A DNA stretch of 64,000 nucleotides from Paracoccus indicus (GTDB lineage Bacteria; Pseudomonadota; Alphaproteobacteria; Rhodobacterales; Rhodobacteraceae). The notes below the pieces were generated by a model. The model saw nothing but the letters and a program-made list of their open reading frames with translations, did no database searches and was not told where the DNA came from. The stretch spans positions 62,001 through 126,000 of the forward strand of contig NZ_PYWA01000005.1 in NCBI RefSeq assembly GCF_003056335.1, given 5' to 3'. The position numbers were made by a program, and so were the translations under genes. This document shows positions 63,929-64,000 of the stretch, piece after piece; position 1 is the first letter of the stretch, and the number at the start of each line of letters is the position of its first letter.

Positions 63929-64000
63929 ATGGAATTCATGGCACGCGCGACGGCCATCGTCGGCGGCACGATGGTCGCACTTCGCCGCTTCGGCGCGCCC
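63929..64000 (+). CDS. Possible start of a gene running off the window
   Basis: Open frame from ATG 63929 to the window end (24 codons: MEFMARATAIVGGTMVALRR...). GGGGGA lies 5 nt upstream, and the region is divergent from the TRAP operon. Too short to assign; could be noise. Confidence 0.35.
   Translation, partial: MEFMARATAIVGGTMVALRRFGAP

Overview
The window is 64 kb of high-GC (roughly 65%) chromosomal DNA from an alphaproteobacterium, most likely a Rhodobacteraceae member close to Paracoccus. Supporting genes are a ChpT-type histidine phosphotransferase, an ornithine-lipid olsB-olsA pair, a cobalamin-dependent ribonucleotide reductase under an NrdR box, an RTX/Hint secreted protein, several TRAP and ABC uptake systems and a DUF3553 protein. 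The taxonomic call is inference from gene content; no rRNA or other decisive marker is present. Gene density is about 90%. There is no phage, insertion sequence or CRISPR array, and the only long low-GC gap lies next to a tRNA-Ser gene.

Layout. 1-6.3 kb: the end of a petrobactin-type (asb-like) siderophore locus in which enzymes that are separate in Bacillus are fused (NIS synthetase plus aryl-AMP ligase; carrier protein plus condensing enzyme), a 3-dehydroshikimate dehydratase, and a convergent TonB-dependent receptor. 6.4-12.7 kb: a MYG1-family protein and a five-gene peptide/opine-type ABC importer. 13-15.7 kb: a V8-like/RTX/Hint exoprotein and an AraC regulator. 15.7-17 kb: a non-coding, AT-richer gap and tRNA-Ser(GCU). 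17-22.4 kb: modABC with a ModE-like operator, then a membrane PQQ-dependent sugar/quinate dehydrogenase. 22.4-24.6 kb: LysR and MFS efflux. 24.6-29.2 kb: a GntR regulator with an SDR on one side and a three-gene TRAP transporter on the other, all sharing a tandem TTGTATCCAAG operator. 29.2-30.5 kb: TetR and an AhpD-like protein with two palindromic operators. 30.7-37.2 kb: housekeeping genes (nrdJ, olsBA, DUF3553, chpT, proA, two tRNA-Asp). 37.3-42 kb: an extremely acidic PRC-barrel protein, anmK, tyrS and small proteins. 42.1-49.4 kb: a treZ-treY-glgC-glgX operon linking glycogen and trehalose. 49.4-54.3 kb: an iron-associated imelysin/di-heme/imelysin/DUF1513 operon. 54.4-63.8 kb: a sugar-acid catabolic locus (two HIBADH-type reductases, an idonate-type dehydrogenase, a 2-hydroxyacid dehydrogenase, a gluconate 5-dehydrogenase-type SDR, LacI and TRAP) with four related LacI-type operators.

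The most interesting items are the fused petrobactin enzymes; the LacI regulon in which an ABM-like module is fused to one dehydrogenase but free-standing, and interrupted by an in-frame TAG, beside its paralogue; the GntR regulon with a 12-bp-period tandem operator; and the protease-like RTX/Hint chimera. All calls come from reading the sequence and recalling families; no database search was run.
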